From positions 1 to 23,187 of the forward strand of contig CAZTXD010000050.1 of NCBI GenBank assembly GCA_964617995.1: DNA of 23,187 bases, in the 5' to 3' direction. Under the pieces are notes generated by a model, which was not told the origin of the DNA, did no database searches, and saw only the letters and a list, made by a program, of their open reading frames with translations. Position 1 is the first letter of the stretch, and each line of letters opens with the position of its first letter. Shown here in pieces: positions 17,301 to 22,326 of this stretch. Position numbers and translations under genes: made by a program. Origin of the DNA: CAZTXD01 sp964617995 (lineage in GTDB: Bacteria; Actinomycetota; Acidimicrobiia; Spongiisociales; ZC4RG35).

Positions 17301-17665
17301 AGGTAGCGAGAGAGGAGGCTCATCCACGGCGCGCCCCGGTGGTGATCGATCACCTCGAGCAGCCGTGCGGTGAGGGCCGGTCCTTCCCACATCGCTACTG
17401 ATACGGCCAGGTCCGGCACGGCCTCCATCGCCCGCCCTACCAGCACGTCGGGGGAGGGGAACGCCACGTTGGCGCAGATCCCGTCCCCCGCTCCCCGTTC
17501 GGCCAGACCCGAGGCGATCCGCTGGGTCAGCCACCGCTCGATACCCCGCGAGGGCACCGCCACCATCTCGGTGGCGAACGGGTCCTCGGGCGGGTCGGCC
17601 AGCTGGTCGCACAGGAGAGCGACCAGGGCATCGGGATGCGGCGCGACGTGGATCGATACCCCCAC
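14357..17665 (-). CDS. recC: Exodeoxyribonuclease V subunit gamma, RecC (1102 aa)
   Basis: RecC is the scaffold subunit of RecBCD; in E. coli it splits the duplex and scans for Chi through a dead helicase fold. The N-terminus PSRGIERWLTQRIA (38-51) is the usual RecC opening. Later landmarks are LGMDEARFPRR in the second helicase-like half, the segment around VTYSGRDELTNAEIPPAVPIAEL, and HPLQSFSEANF, a characteristic RecC stretch. As expected, no Walker A is seen. The length is close to E. coli RecC. The GTG start lacks a strong Shine-Dalgarno sequence and has TAGGTT 6 nt upstream. It is the first gene of recC-recB-recD-DDN; palindrome copy C lies directly upstream. The Chi recognised by this complex cannot be inferred. 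Confidence 0.95.
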   Translation of the reverse strand: MGVSIHVAPHPDALVALLCDQLADPPEDPFATEMVAVPSRGIERWLTQRIASGLAERGAGDGICANVAFPSPDVLVGRAMEAVPDLAVSVAMWEGPALTARLLEVIDHHRGAPWMSLLSRYLADGHTSNRLAAAEKMRRLFSRYARRRPDMIRRWRAGEDVGPDGTPLAEEFRWEPRLWRAVRERLDVAALPELLPAGLEPIIEGSADVDLPRRLSVYGLTSTDPLDLDVLLALGSRREVHLYVLHPSPALWEATSRPGQPVLPPRTDDPTAAVAAHPLLAAWGRDSRELGSVLGSSGLTAPPMEHSPGPATTLLGHLQDDIRANTTPGSDPQLASLVESGADRSVQLHVCHGTRRQAEVLRDAVLHLLTSRPDLEPRDIVIMTPDLATFAPLLEAAFPEEDTGGLPDLRLRIADRSPAATNPLVVFTAALMDAAGSRLEADIVRELVARPVVQNKFGFDADTAGAVVALIDDAHVSWGLDGDHRREWGVGSTGERTWRRGLDRALAGVFYADSPVRTIGDISPLDGVEGQDATPAGLLATILDRLTAVRSLLGRPRPFSEWAPAVAESVRMLAAPSRDDQWQQDQLERLLAESFPPPAEGGADPEIALAEARRAVAWWTDDRPSPLHLRTGDITLCTLVPMRSVPYRVVALLGMDEARFPRRGRMDGDDLLSEHELVGDRDAASMDRQLLLDAVMAAGDNLVVTYSGRDELTNAEIPPAVPIAELSDTLTLMVGARAMRRIVTHHPLQSFSEANFTSGALGVEGPWGFDPVHHQGAIAIQGRSGHGPLPLPEWPPPPEEETIRLQGLIDFLQSPTRRFVRARLGFSIPERGGIPDDTLPADLDSLSRWAVTDRILSGLVAGHDAGALAARERGRDALPPGDLGSDDLETAIETATILWDAAREHDYDPRRHQPYAGTVDAGVGVVEGTVTADPERSHLATVTPSRLRGKHRLEAFTKMVFLTALHPEVAWKAVLLGKREDTESHVAVTVGPIKGDESGRRNQALEVLAELVGLYREGHDRPLPLPCETAYHWQRKGGADGDSSRRRAAEKFEGSFGEAADPAHILLLPEVTTFEALERAGFVDYCARLWLPILAASRERNL

Positions 17666-17671
17666 GCCGCC

Positions 17672-17677
17672 AACCTA
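17672..17677 (-). promoter_or_regulatory. Candidate -10 box of the recCBD operon (leaderless)
   Basis: TAGGTT on the minus strand fits TANNNT and is the same hexamer as the candidate -10 of thrC. It ends 6 nt before the recC GTG. The palindrome stem begins 16 nt further upstream, so it abuts or covers the -35 region. Confidence 0.45.
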
Positions 17678-17693
17678 TCAGCCCCTCCCGACG

Positions 17694-17741
17694 TTTTCGC
17701 GCACCGAATGCGCGCTATAGCGCGCATTCGATGCGCGAAAA
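17694..17741. repeat. Intergenic palindrome, copy C
   Basis: The two 24-nt arms pair except at one position (17704/17731). The centre is CGCGCTATAGCGCG, and the interior is identical to copy B between the TTTTCGCGCA and TGCGCGAAAA arms. The outer closing pair is lost (17693/17742). It lies 38 nt after the DUF1876 stop and just upstream of the recC start on the same strand. Confidence 0.95.
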
Positions 17742-17779
17742 GGTGCCGGGGCGGACAAGCCCGGCTATGGGTGCGGGTG

Positions 17780-18028
17780 TCAGTGGACCAGGTACTCGTC
17801 GATCTTGTCCTGGGCGGCGTCCATGATCTGCTCCTCCAGCTTGGACAGCGCCCGGGCGATGGCCAGCTCCTCGCCGATGAGCGGTCTCGGCGGGTCGATG
17901 GGATTGCGCCGGGCCCGTCCCACCGCTTCGAAGTGGTCGTTGCGAAGGTCGAGAACGGCCGTCGCCACGGTGGAGGTGTCGTCCTCCATGAGATGAATGG
18001 AGAGAACGACGTCTTTCTCTTCTGACAT
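17780..18028 (-). CDS. DUF1876 (Rv1738-like) protein (82 aa)
   Basis: This is a small cytoplasmic protein of the DUF1876 family, found mainly in Actinobacteria. The M. tuberculosis member Rv1738 is a hypoxia-induced protein with a fold resembling ribosome hibernation factors. Shared features are an N-terminal strand pair, VGRARRNPID (36-45) matching the VGLARLNPAD region of Rv1738, and IGEELAIARALSKLEEQIM (51-69) matching its GDELSVARALSDLGKRML. The ATG at 18028 has AGGGA a few bases upstream. The open frame continues upstream through palindrome copy D, which I reject as coding. It is a stand-alone gene with a palindrome on each side. A role in dormancy or ribosome hibernation is inferred from the family only. 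Confidence 0.88.
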   Translation of the reverse strand: MSEEKDVVLSIHLMEDDTSTVATAVLDLRNDHFEAVGRARRNPIDPPRPLIGEELAIARALSKLEEQIMDAAQDKIDEYLVH

Positions 18029-18059
18029 GACTTCCCTCGCTCGTTCGGTGCCTAGTCCA

Positions 18060-18065
18060 ACCCTA
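18060..18065 (-). promoter_or_regulatory. Candidate -10 box of the DUF1876 gene
   Basis: TAGGGT on the minus strand fits TANNNT and would give a leader of about 25 nt carrying the AGGGA ribosome binding site. Palindrome copy D begins 26 nt further upstream. A second similar hexamer closer to the gene (TAGGCA) lacks the final T. Confidence 0.3.
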
Positions 18066-18091
18066 CGCGCCACTGCGACCCGCCCCACCCC

Positions 18092-18141
18092 GTTTTCGCG
18101 CATCGAATGCGCGCCATAGCGCGCATTCAATGCGCGAAAAC
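18092..18141. repeat. Intergenic palindrome, copy D
   Basis: The two 25-nt arms pair except at two positions (18104/18129 and 18115/18118, the latter in the centre GCGCCATAGCGC). The outer CGTTTTCGCGCA / TGCGCGAAAAC arms match the other copies, although the outermost C at 18091 is unpaired. It lies 23 nt after the stop of the MmcQ/YjbR gene and upstream of the DUF1876 gene on the same strand. It is the most decayed of the four copies. Confidence 0.93.
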
Positions 18142-18164
18142 AGGATTTGGCTGTTGTGGGGTGG

Positions 18165-18563
18165 TCACTCTGGTGGGATGTCGAGGGTCGACATGTAGTC
18201 GCGGGCCAGGCGTTTGGGGGCCTGTTCCAGCCATCCCTCCACCAGGACTTCCCGCAGGACGTCCTCGGCGATCACGTCCAGCCGCACCAGGATGGCGGGG
18301 TACCCATCGAAATGGGGTGTGGTGAAGAAGACGTCGGGATCGTCGGCGATCAGGGCCTCCTTGGCCCCCACGTCGGGAACCCTCACCCCCAGGATCGGGT
18401 CGTCGGAGGGCTCTACTCCCAGAGCCTCCAGGTCGGCCTTGCGTAGCGGACGCTCCCAGGCGACGAGCTTCTTCCGCACCCGCCACTGCCGGCCCCTCCC
18501 GTCGGGTTCCTCCACCTCGGGCAGCGACATCATGATGCGGCGAACATCGTCCCAGGTCGCCAT
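18165..18563 (-). CDS. MmcQ/YjbR family protein (132 aa)
   Basis: The protein belongs to the MmcQ/YjbR (DUF419) family, small proteins with a CyaY-like or double-wing fold sometimes described as DNA-binding. The biochemical role is not established. Family-like features are the opening MATWDDVRRIMMSLPEVEE, then a strand with WRVRKKLVAWERP (27-39), FFTTPHFDGYPAILVRL (78-94), and the C-terminal helix EVLVEGWLEQAPKRLARDY. Residues are complete end to end. The ATG at 18563 is preceded 7 nt upstream by TAGGCT and lacks a convincing purine-rich ribosome site other than a G-run. It is divergent from recQ, with 114 nt between the starts. Confidence 0.9.
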   Translation of the reverse strand: MATWDDVRRIMMSLPEVEEPDGRGRQWRVRKKLVAWERPLRKADLEALGVEPSDDPILGVRVPDVGAKEALIADDPDVFFTTPHFDGYPAILVRLDVIAEDVLREVLVEGWLEQAPKRLARDYMSTLDIPPE

Positions 18564-18570
18564 CCCCCCA

Positions 18571-18576
18571 AGCCTA
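18571..18576 (-). promoter_or_regulatory. Candidate -10 box of the MmcQ/YjbR gene (leaderless)
   Basis: TAGGCT on the minus strand fits TANNNT and ends 7 nt before the ATG at 18563. The spacing matches the candidate boxes of thrC, the cyclase gene, recC and recQ. The intervening bases are almost all G, so a leadered start cannot be fully excluded. Confidence 0.4.
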
Positions 18577-18663
18577 GAACGGATCGGTCGTCGGGTGCGG
18601 GCCGGACGGTGACGGGCAGCGCTCCGGATGGACCCTGAGCATCGACTTGTCTCAGTCTCCGGC

Positions 18664-18669
18664 TACGTT
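18664..18669 (+). promoter_or_regulatory. Candidate -10 box of recQ (leaderless)
   Basis: TACGTT fits TANNNT and ends 8 nt before the ATG at 18678. No ribosome binding site is present. TCGACT at 18642-18647, 16 nt upstream, could be a weak -35 box. Confidence 0.45.
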
Positions 18670-18677
18670 CGTGCGAC

Positions 18678-20732
18678 ATGACCGATTTCGACTCGGCTGC
18701 TCTCTCCCATCTGCGCCAACTGACCGACCTTCCCGAGGCGGAGTTCCGCCCCGGCCAGGTCGACGCCATCCGCTCGGTGGTGGAGGAACGGCGCCGGGCC
18801 CTGGTGGTCCAGCGAACGGGGTGGGGCAAGTCGGCGGTGTATCTGATCGCCACCCGCATGCTGCGCGACCGGGGGGCGGGACCGACGGTGATCGTGTCTC
18901 CTCTCCTGGCCCTGATGCGAAACCAGCTCGAGATGACCGAGCGCCTCGGCCTCCGTGCCCACACCGTCAACTCCACCAACCGGGACGAGTGGGACGGGAT
19001 CTTCTCGGACATCCGGGCCGGCACGCTCGATCTCCTGTTGATCTCTCCCGAGCGCCTCAACAACCCCGTGTTCCTGGGGGAGGTCGCTCCTGACCTGTTC
19101 GGGAGCATCGGCATGCTCGTCATCGACGAGGTGCACTGCATCAGCGACTGGGGACACGACTTCCGTCCCGACTATCGGCGAATCCGCGAGATCGCCGCCG
19201 GCCTTCCTTCGGACACACCGGTACTCGGCACCACCGCCACCGCCAACGACCGGGTGGTGGCCGATGTCCGCGAGCAGCTCGGCCAGCGCCTCGACACCTA
19301 CCGCGGGACCCTGGAGCGAGAGTCCCTCTCCCTCCATGTCCTCGACATGCCCAACAAGGCGGAGCGGATGGCGTGGCTGGCCCACCACATTCCCCGTCTC
19401 CCCGGCTCCGGCATCGTCTACTGCCTCACGATCGGCGACGCCGAGGTGGTGGGGGAGTGGCTGACGGCGGCGGGGATCCGTGCCGCCACCTACACCGGTC
19501 CCACCCCGCACGAGGAGCGCCTGACGATCGAGCAAGCCCTCTCCGACGGCGAGCTCGACGTCGTGGTCGCAACGTCGGCGCTGGCGATGGGATACGACAA
19601 CCCCCACATCGAGTACGTGATCCACTACCAGACACCCGGCTCGCCCATCGCCTACTACCAGCAGGTAGGCCGGGCCGGACGCGCCGTCGAGAAGTCATAC
19701 GGGATCCTGCTCTCCGGCTGGGAGGACACCGACATCCAGGACTGGTTCATCGAGAGCGCCTTCCCTTCCCCCGAGGATGTCTCCACCGCCCTGGGTGCCC
19801 TGACCGACCAGCCGGGTCTGCGGCTCACCGACCTCGAGGGTGTGGTCAATCTGCGTCGCAGCCGGCTGGAGGGGATGCTCAAGATCCTGGAGGTGGAGGG
19901 AGCCGTCCATCGCCAGGGCACCCGCTGGTTCCGGTCAGAACGGGAATGGTCGTATCCCACGGAGCGGATAGAGGCGGTCACCGCCCACCGTCGCGCCGAG
20001 CAGCAGGCGATGGCCGACTACCTGGTCACAGGCGACTGCCTGATGGAGTTCCTGCGACGTCAGCTGGACGATCCCGGTGCCGTGCCGTGCGGTCGCTGCG
20101 CCAACTGTGCCGGCTCTGCCTTCACGATCGACGTCGACGCCGAGCTGGTCGAAGGAGCGTTGGGCCAGACGCGTTCACGTCAGTACGTGATCCAGCCTCG
20201 CAAGCGTCTCCCCTGTGAACTGGAGGTCGAGCTCGACCTGAAAGAGCACGTTCTCGAGCCCGGCCGGGCCCTCACCCGGTGGGGGGACCCGGGGCTGGCG
20301 TCGGTCGTGAGGAGCGGCGTGGGAGAGAGGCGGTTCGACGATCTCCTGGTGGAGCGTATGGCGGCCACTGTTGCCGAATGGTCCCCCGATCCGGCCCCCA
20401 CCTGGTTGACCTGGGTGCCCTCCAGCCGTGGCGACCTGGTCGCCGACTTCGCCCGATCGCTGGCAGACGCCCTCGGTATTCCCGCCGTCGAATCGCTACG
20501 GCGGCTGCGCATGATCCCACCTCAGCGGGAGATGGAGAACAGCTGCCAGCAGGCACGCAACATCGCCGGCGCATTCGACGTCGCCGGTGTGCGTCCCGGC
20601 CCGGTGCTGCTCGTCGACGACACCGTCGACTCGCGCTGGACCTTCACGATCCTCGGCGGTCAGCTTCGCCGGGAGGGCTCGGGGCCGGTCTTTCCCCTGG
20701 CTCTGGCCGATACCGCCAACCGCAGCGGCTGA
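18678..20732 (+). CDS. recQ: RecQ-family helicase with C-terminal PRTase-like domain (684 aa)
   Basis: This is a 3'-5' SF2 DNA helicase for repair. The FRPGQ motif (23-27) is followed by Walker A GWGKS (48-52), DEVH (150-153), TTATAN and the arginine-finger motif QQVGRAGR (328-335). The RecQ zinc site is C454, C471, C474 and C477. The usual winged-helix and HRDC domains are not recognisable. Instead the C-terminus (about 575-684) contains VLLVDDTVDSRWT at 643-655, a phosphoribosyltransferase PRPP-loop signature, preceded by PSSRGDLVADFARSLADALG as in ComF-like proteins. This RecQ-PRTase fusion is known in Actinobacteria; the function of its tail is not clear. The ATG has no Shine-Dalgarno sequence. 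It lies across a divergent gap from MmcQ and 10 kb or less from recCBD on the other strand, so no co-transcription is implied. Confidence 0.92.
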   Translation: MTDFDSAALSHLRQLTDLPEAEFRPGQVDAIRSVVEERRRALVVQRTGWGKSAVYLIATRMLRDRGAGPTVIVSPLLALMRNQLEMTERLGLRAHTVNSTNRDEWDGIFSDIRAGTLDLLLISPERLNNPVFLGEVAPDLFGSIGMLVIDEVHCISDWGHDFRPDYRRIREIAAGLPSDTPVLGTTATANDRVVADVREQLGQRLDTYRGTLERESLSLHVLDMPNKAERMAWLAHHIPRLPGSGIVYCLTIGDAEVVGEWLTAAGIRAATYTGPTPHEERLTIEQALSDGELDVVVATSALAMGYDNPHIEYVIHYQTPGSPIAYYQQVGRAGRAVEKSYGILLSGWEDTDIQDWFIESAFPSPEDVSTALGALTDQPGLRLTDLEGVVNLRRSRLEGMLKILEVEGAVHRQGTRWFRSEREWSYPTERIEAVTAHRRAEQQAMADYLVTGDCLMEFLRRQLDDPGAVPCGRCANCAGSAFTIDVDAELVEGALGQTRSRQYVIQPRKRLPCELEVELDLKEHVLEPGRALTRWGDPGLASVVRSGVGERRFDDLLVERMAATVAEWSPDPAPTWLTWVPSSRGDLVADFARSLADALGIPAVESLRRLRMIPPQREMENSCQQARNIAGAFDVAGVRPGPVLLVDDTVDSRWTFTILGGQLRREGSGPVFPLALADTANRSG

Positions 20733-20749
20733 CCACCCTGCCGCTGGTT
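20718..20749. terminator. Possible hairpin at the recQ 3' end
   Basis: AACCGCAGCGG (20718-20728) and CCGCTGGTT (20741-20749) pair imperfectly, with GC bulged in the left arm and a 12-nt loop that contains the recQ stop region. No T-run follows. A terminator role is weakly supported. Confidence 0.2.
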
Positions 20750-20789
20750 GCCCTACGATGGCCGAGGTGAGTGCCCCCGCCCACACCAT

Positions 20790-20804
20790 CGGGGTCCCAC
20801 CCCG
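20790..20804. terminator. Possible hairpin after the SGNH hydrolase gene
   Basis: CGGGGT (20790-20795) and ACCCCG (20799-20804) form a 6-bp stem with a CCC loop. On the minus strand it begins 7 nt after the stop of the SGNH hydrolase gene. There is no U-run, so termination is only suggested by position. It lies in the 79-nt convergent gap with recQ. Confidence 0.3.
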
Positions 20805-20811
20805 GCCAAGG

Positions 20812-21726
20812 TCAGGGGTCGAGGTCGGCCACGACGGCCAGGAACGTCTTCGCCACCACCCGATAGCCGTGTTGGTTGAGATGGATGTTGGCCCTGACAT
20901 CGGGGTCGTCGGGGCACATGAAAGACAGCGCGCACAACACGTCGACGTTGTCGGGAATGCCGTTCGGAGGCACAACGTCGTCGAAGTCCCCGGCTTTGAA
21001 CGCCCCGTACACATCGGCGACCGAGGCGCCGGCGCCGATGTAGGCGCCGGCCAGGGCCTGGTTGAATCCCCGGGCGAGCTGGTCGCTGAGGAGGGCGAAC
21101 TCGAGGTCGTGCGCCTGCTGACCGGCGACACCGGCGAAATAGCCGATGGCCGCAGCCACCTGGGGGTTGTAGTAGTTCATCGCCACGATGGGACCGTCGT
21201 AGCCGCCCTCCCGGCGAAGGGTCTCGACGATTTCGAGCACCCTTCCGGCGATAGCAGGGATGGCAGCGGATATGCAGGTCGGCTCGCCGAGACAGATCTG
21301 TTGGGCCTGGAGGATGTCGTTGGCGCCCATGTCGATCGTGACCAGCACCACGTTGCCCGCGGCAAGGGCGGCCAGGGCATCTCCCATCTGCGAGCCGGTC
21401 CCGTAGAGGCCGGTGCACGCCGATGGTTGTCCCAGGAAGTTCGTCCCTCCGGTGAACTGGTCGGTCGTCTCACCGGGACAGCCCAGCTTCGTGTGGGTGA
21501 GCTTGGGTGAGATTCTGCCCTTGACCCGCTGGTAGAGCTGATCGGTGTAGGACCGGTCCGACGAGAAGGTCGTGTCTCCAGCGGCATCCGCCATCGAGCC
21601 GGCCGCCAGGGATGTGCCCAGCGACAGGTAGACCTCCTCGACGGGTGGGTCGGCGTGGGCTCCCAGCGGAAGAACGGCCAGCATTGCTACGGCCAGGGCT
21701 GCGCCCCAGACCCGACGGACTCGCAC
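20812..21726 (-). CDS. Secreted SGNH/GDSL hydrolase (304 aa)
   Basis: The protein is an exported esterase- or lipase-like hydrolase. A signal peptide (MRVRR, hydrophobic 6-22, AHA-D near 25) precedes the SGNH domain. The nucleophile is S39 in LGTSLAAG, where the usual GDSL Asp is Thr. The oxyanion Gly is near G85, N136 lies in GAND (134-137), and the His is H282 in NIHLNQHGY. The Asp normally three residues or so before that His is N280 here, so it may use a Ser-His dyad or be weak. Six Cys (83, 104, 145, 151, 265, 271) could form three disulfides, as in streptomycete SGNH esterases. The GTG start at 21726 has GGGAGG 6 nt upstream and puts the signal peptide at the N-terminus; the longer frame was rejected. 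Substrate unknown. Confidence 0.88.
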   Translation of the reverse strand: MRVRRVWGAALAVAMLAVLPLGAHADPPVEEVYLSLGTSLAAGSMADAAGDTTFSSDRSYTDQLYQRVKGRISPKLTHTKLGCPGETTDQFTGGTNFLGQPSACTGLYGTGSQMGDALAALAAGNVVLVTIDMGANDILQAQQICLGEPTCISAAIPAIAGRVLEIVETLRREGGYDGPIVAMNYYNPQVAAAIGYFAGVAGQQAHDLEFALLSDQLARGFNQALAGAYIGAGASVADVYGAFKAGDFDDVVPPNGIPDNVDVLCALSFMCPDDPDVRANIHLNQHGYRVVAKTFLAVVADLDP

Positions 21727-21754
21727 GACGTGCCTCCCTGCGTGGCTGATGGCA

Positions 21755-21760
21755 AGCCTA
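21755..21760 (-). promoter_or_regulatory. Candidate -10 box of the SGNH hydrolase gene
   Basis: TAGGCT on the minus strand fits TANNNT and is identical to the candidate box of the MmcQ gene. It would give a leader of about 20 nt with the GGGAGG ribosome binding site. Confidence 0.3.
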
Positions 21761-21873
21761 CGCACCTGATCGGTGCAGCGCGGGTGGTGATTCGAGAAGC
21801 TGCCGGAATGCTTCCACATCGGACTCACCACTCCGGTCTGCGCGGAAAAAGCCTGCAGTCCGGACGTCTAGGG

Positions 21874-21900
21874 GACCGAACCCGGGAGTACAGTTCGGTC
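21874..21900. promoter_or_regulatory. Inverted repeat overlapping a candidate promoter (operator?)
   Basis: GACCGAAC (21874-21881) and GTTCGGTC (21893-21900) are perfect 8-nt inverted arms separated by 11 nt. TACAGT at 21889-21894, a TANNNT -10 candidate for the secreted-protein gene, runs into the right arm. The geometry fits a dimeric repressor site that would block the promoter, or a hairpin near the transcript start. The gap (21727-21943) is divergent and also serves the SGNH hydrolase gene. Confidence 0.5.
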
Positions 21901-21943
21901 ACAGGGTGCGCAGTCGGGCGGGCCCGTGGAGAAAGGAGCCGCG

Positions 21944-22288
21944 ATGAGACGGCTGTCTGTACTCGTTCTCGCGGTGGGTCTGGTGATGGTGGCGATTCCG
22001 GCACCGGGACAGGACTTCGAACGGCATCCCCATATGCTCGTCCTGGGTCTCGAGCTGGATGAGACGGGGGAGCCAGTGGGCTTCCGGAAATGCGTCGATC
22101 TGGCCGCCAACTCGAGACTCCCGCTGAACGCCCATCACGAGCACATGCACTTCGGAACGGCAGGAGAGGCCCTGTTCACTCGAGCGGGCAACGTCGTCGT
22201 TCCCGGTGCTCCGTTCCCGGCCCCGTTCGACGATCCGGTTCCGTGGAGCAACTGTGAGGAGCTGATCGCCTTCTTCTTCGGCGGCTAG
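21944..22288 (+). CDS. Small secreted His-rich protein (114 aa)
   Basis: I do not recognise a named family. An N-terminal signal peptide is clear: MRR, a hydrophobic core at about 4-20, and a likely cleavage near APG-Q at 21-23. The mature part of about 90 residues has HPH (28-30) and HHEHMH (64-69), a possible metal-binding cluster, and two Cys (C50 and C104) that could form one disulfide. LPLNAHHEHMHFGTAGEAL and VVVPGAPFPAP look like conserved blocks rather than low-complexity sequence. The ATG at 21944 has AAAGGAG 5 nt upstream, which decides the start over an in-frame GTG 18 nt earlier. It is a single gene with the inverted repeat in its promoter region, divergent from the SGNH hydrolase. 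Metal binding is inference only. Confidence 0.8.
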   Translation: MRRLSVLVLAVGLVMVAIPAPGQDFERHPHMLVLGLELDETGEPVGFRKCVDLAANSRLPLNAHHEHMHFGTAGEALFTRAGNVVVPGAPFPAPFDDPVPWSNCEELIAFFFGG

Positions 22289-22326
22289 CCCCACAGGCTG
22301 GCGGATGGCCGAGGAGTCACCCTGGA

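Noticed and set aside
17694..18141. Palindrome copies C and D as a CRISPR array or tandem repeat
   Set aside because: Only two copies, about 400 bp apart with a complete gene between them, and no spacers.
8558..18325. A repeated N-terminal peptide (MRAIARIRCAKT and variants) in open frames at several sites
   Set aside because: It is the translation of the palindromes themselves, not a shared protein domain. The frames holding it overlap true genes or run off into non-coding sequence.
18663..19625. 320-codon open frame on the minus strand opposite the recQ helicase domain
   Set aside because: RecQ motifs are complete in the + frame. The minus frame has no family-like sequence.
8697..20732. 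recCBD, DUF1876, MmcQ and recQ as a new anti-phage defence island
   Set aside because: All are widespread housekeeping families on both strands. No nuclease, sensor or mobile gene typical of defence islands is present.
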